A stretch of DNA of 64,000 bases from contig JABCPU010000052.1 of assembly GCA_016800925.1 (NCBI GenBank), forward strand, positions 124,001-188,000. Direction: 5' to 3'. This document shows, in pieces, positions 61,723 to 64,000 of the stretch. The position numbers and the translations under genes were made by a program. The notes below the pieces were generated by a model. That model did not search any database. It saw only the letters and a program-made list of their open reading frames with translations, and had not been told where the DNA came from. The first letter of the stretch is position 1; every line of letters begins with the position of its first letter. This DNA comes from Suillus spraguei (taxonomy: Eukaryota; Basidiomycota; Agaricomycetes; Boletales; Suillaceae).

Positions 61723-62885
61723 TTTTTTGCCGTGAACTGGTAGATCGCGACGTGGAACTTGCCTTTGTTCTTGGTGTGTGAGGCTCTTGTATACAGATGA
61801 TCACGCAAGGAGATATGAAGATCGGAAGAGTACTTGACAGGCAAGTGACACCTACAGATGAAACTCAACCAATACAAATATGGCGACGCTGCGGGAATAA
61901 AACATCCACATAAAACATTACAATGCATTTAGATCTCAACGGGTTGTTCACTGGGGAACGAGAACGGCCCCTTTAAATTAGATTATTGACACGGGTAGCT
62001 GCCTAGGGCGATTGTGGGGTATTGGTGAGGAAGACTGACTGATCAAAGCGCTGAGTATTGGGTGAACGAGAAGAATTTTGAAATGAAATAACTGACCGTC
62101 GTCTGTGATCGTGGGGTATGGGCGGTGAATTTTAAATTTGATAATCACTGGAACAGGGAAGACGGTGGAATGAGAAATACTTTATACAAGTATCATCTTG
62201 ATCTAGTTTGTTATACTGACAGCTTTTCAGATTTAAACAACCTAGGTAGAGACAAACCAGCGATATGGGCTGCTTGAAGGAAAGTTTGAAACGACCTATC
62301 TGAGCTAATCGATCGATGTGCGTTGATGGAAAGAGACGCCATTGAAATAAAACAACACATGTTGATACAATTAAACAAACGTGTGTGTTTTGCATTTGCC
62401 TCGATGCATGCCTCATTTTGTGTCGTATGGGTGCGGGAGTATTGACGAGAGACAGGGGCTCGAGTACGTGTCTTAAATGCACACGGAAACTCCCAAGCGA
62501 TGTTCTGCCACTGTCAGTCACCGCCAACATCGCACGAGTTTGAAGCTTGATGTAATAAGATGAGGATATGAGAACATCGCCAGACAAAGATTCATTATCA
62601 CGGATAGATTTCGATGAACACGTTGCAGATAGAATTTGTAAAATTAATAAATGTTGGTTTGACGCGATCTTATTGGTTGGTTAACTAAAGTATTACGTAA
62701 TCACGTGACTTGCGTATAGTTTTTGGGGGAGTTGACGCCTGAAACCAAAAAAAATTGGATAAAATCCAAATACACTGGGGAGTACTAGGGCATATAAAGT
62801 AACCTCTGAACTTGCTCTGAACCCCACGTTCTCCTTCTTCTACTCCCCTCCCGCACGTCGGTCCTGACGTTCATCTCCCTTCAAA
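61723..62885. other. intergenic, FAS promoter
   Basis: About 1.1 kb. Nothing coding. Just before the FAS start there is a CACGTGAC site at 62703-62710 and a TATA-like CATATAAAGT near 62791-62800, then a pyrimidine-rich leader (62828-62880). Confidence 0.5.
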
Positions 62886-64000
62886 ATGTCTGTCCAGAAC
62901 GGCGACGCCGTTCATGAAAACCAATTTGTTACCCGCCCACTAGTAATATCCATCGCAAATGTTAGAGTACGCGTCATTTTTTTTGTCTTATCTATTCCTT
63001 GTTTAAGGTAGCTTTTTCAGGTCTCCATTCCCGTCTCTGCCCAAATAGACGAGTGGATCACTGCTGAAGTCCTTAGAGATGACTTCATCTTGTTACAGCA
63101 ACGCGTCGATGTAGCAGACACCGTCGCTGACCCGGAACGCCCATTACAGGCCTACGTAGATATCTTTGCACGTTTCCTCACTTTCATCGCACAGAGGACT
63201 TCCGATGCATCAGACTGCACAAAGGCACGCATCTCTCTACTCATTAGGGTGTTCACGCATTTCGTCTCCTCATATCTTACCGATACCGACCTCTTCTCTT
63301 TTGCAAACCCGTTTGATACCGAGGTCCGCACTGGTATCCTTGCAGCTTACTTTGCTGCTCGTGCTACCCTAGAGAACCATAATGTTGCAGATATTTGCGG
63401 TCCGCCTGCTTCCGCCCTCTTCACAGCTGCTGATGACACCGAAGCATCAATATATGCGCTTTTTGGTGGTCAAGGGACCAACGAGGTCTACTTTGACGAG
63501 CTTCAGTCGCTGTACGACATTTACAAGCCTTACGTTTCTCCCATAATTACGTCTATCACCAACGACATTCTCCTTCCCCTCGTCGCATCCCGTCAAGGTT
63601 GCAGCTTTTACAATTATGGCATGGACGTCGTGGCATGGCTCGCAGGCGCATCTCCTCGTCCCCCTGTTGAATATCTTGCCTCCATCCCAGTCTCACTTCC
63701 TTTGATTGGTCTCACCCAGCTAGTGCAGTACCTTGTCATCTGCCACGTCTCCGGATTCACTCCGGGCGAGCTCCGCAATCTTTTCGCTGGTGCAACCGGC
63801 CATTCGCAGGGCGTTGTTTCTGCCATCGCCATTTCTGCGTCTACATCTATCGAATCATTCAATATCAATGCCAAGAAGGCCCTACGGTGGCTCTTCTTCT
63901 GCGGTATGCGCGGGCAGGAAGCTTTCCCTGTGCTCGCCCTAGAGCCAAGCATCGTACAAGACTGCATCAATGGAGGCGAGGGCGACCCCACGCCTATGCT
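62886..64000 (+). CDS. fatty acid synthase, beta-type N-terminus (3' end outside window)
   Basis: Start of the cytosolic type I fatty acid synthase, which makes C16/C18 acyl-CoA; in Agaricomycetes it can be a single chain with beta and alpha parts fused. Exon 1 (62886-62966) MSVQNGDAVHENQFVTRPLV, ISIANVR; intron 62967-63020; exon 2 continues VSIPVSAQIDEWITAEVLRD, ending at the window edge without a stop. The acetyltransferase domain shows YALFGGQGTNEVYFDELQSL (oxyanion-side GGQG motif) and, about 150 residues on, LFAGATGHSQGVVSAIAISA with the nucleophile Ser in G-H-S-Q-G, then ALRWLFFCGMRGQEAFP. The whole part seen agrees with the FAS beta N-terminal/acetyltransferase region. Confidence 0.95.

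Overview
This is chromosomal DNA of a filamentous basidiomycete, most likely an Agaricomycete. Genes are dense and split by short GT-AG introns (about 47-110 nt) with CTAAC/CTGAC-like branch sites. The gene families fit: a DUF6534 membrane protein, three MYND-finger proteins, a GMC oxidoreductase, indoleamine 2,3-dioxygenase, a Zn2Cys6 regulator, an Sfp1-like finger protein and a GH17 glucanase. There is no operon structure, plasmid, phage or CRISPR array.

Layout: 1-0.6 kb, 3' part of a glutathione S-transferase (+). 2.1-4.3 kb, TFIIF beta subunit and a small P-loop kinase (+). 5-8.6 kb, DUF6534 membrane protein and a MYND protein (+). 9-19.7 kb, aldo-keto reductase, Zn2Cys6 transcription factor, AreA-GATA-like/DUF3295 protein and Sfp1-like C2H2 protein (all -). 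20-21 kb, an unrecognised spliced gene (-). 21.4-27.4 kb, galactokinase followed by aldose 1-epimerase (+), a two-gene galactose locus with a hairpin and a tRNA-like relic between. 28-30 kb, a decayed PDR-type ABC transporter (-). 31.3-36 kb, an unrecognised membrane protein and ribosomal protein S10 (+). 36.2-43.4 kb, O-fucosyltransferase-like protein, PP1 inhibitor Ypi1, MYND protein and IDO (-). 43.8-46.6 kb, ORC1 (+). 47.3-50.8 kb, MYND protein and eIF6 (-). 51.2-52.9 kb, NDUFAF7 (+). 53-55.7 kb, GMC oxidoreductase (-). 56.6-61.1 kb, RhoGAP and GH17 glucanase (+). 61.6 kb, tRNA-Ala. 62.9 kb to the end, start of fatty acid synthase (+).

Most genes are unrelated housekeeping or metabolic genes. 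The only obvious functional pairing is galactokinase with mutarotase.

The most unusual feature is exon structure. Several genes keep an intact conserved motif only if very small internal exons are spliced in: 4 and 22 nt (GMC), 6 nt (Zn2Cys6 cluster), 8 nt (galactokinase signature), 11 nt (Walker A loop), 18 nt (MYND finger) and 21 nt (GH17). All are deduced by eye from splice signals and motif restoration and need RNA evidence. A second theme is that three conserved genes (TFIIF beta, mutarotase, RhoGAP) carry a -1 frame break in or next to a short C run. This looks more like lost bases in the assembly than three independent pseudogenes, but it cannot be settled from sequence alone.
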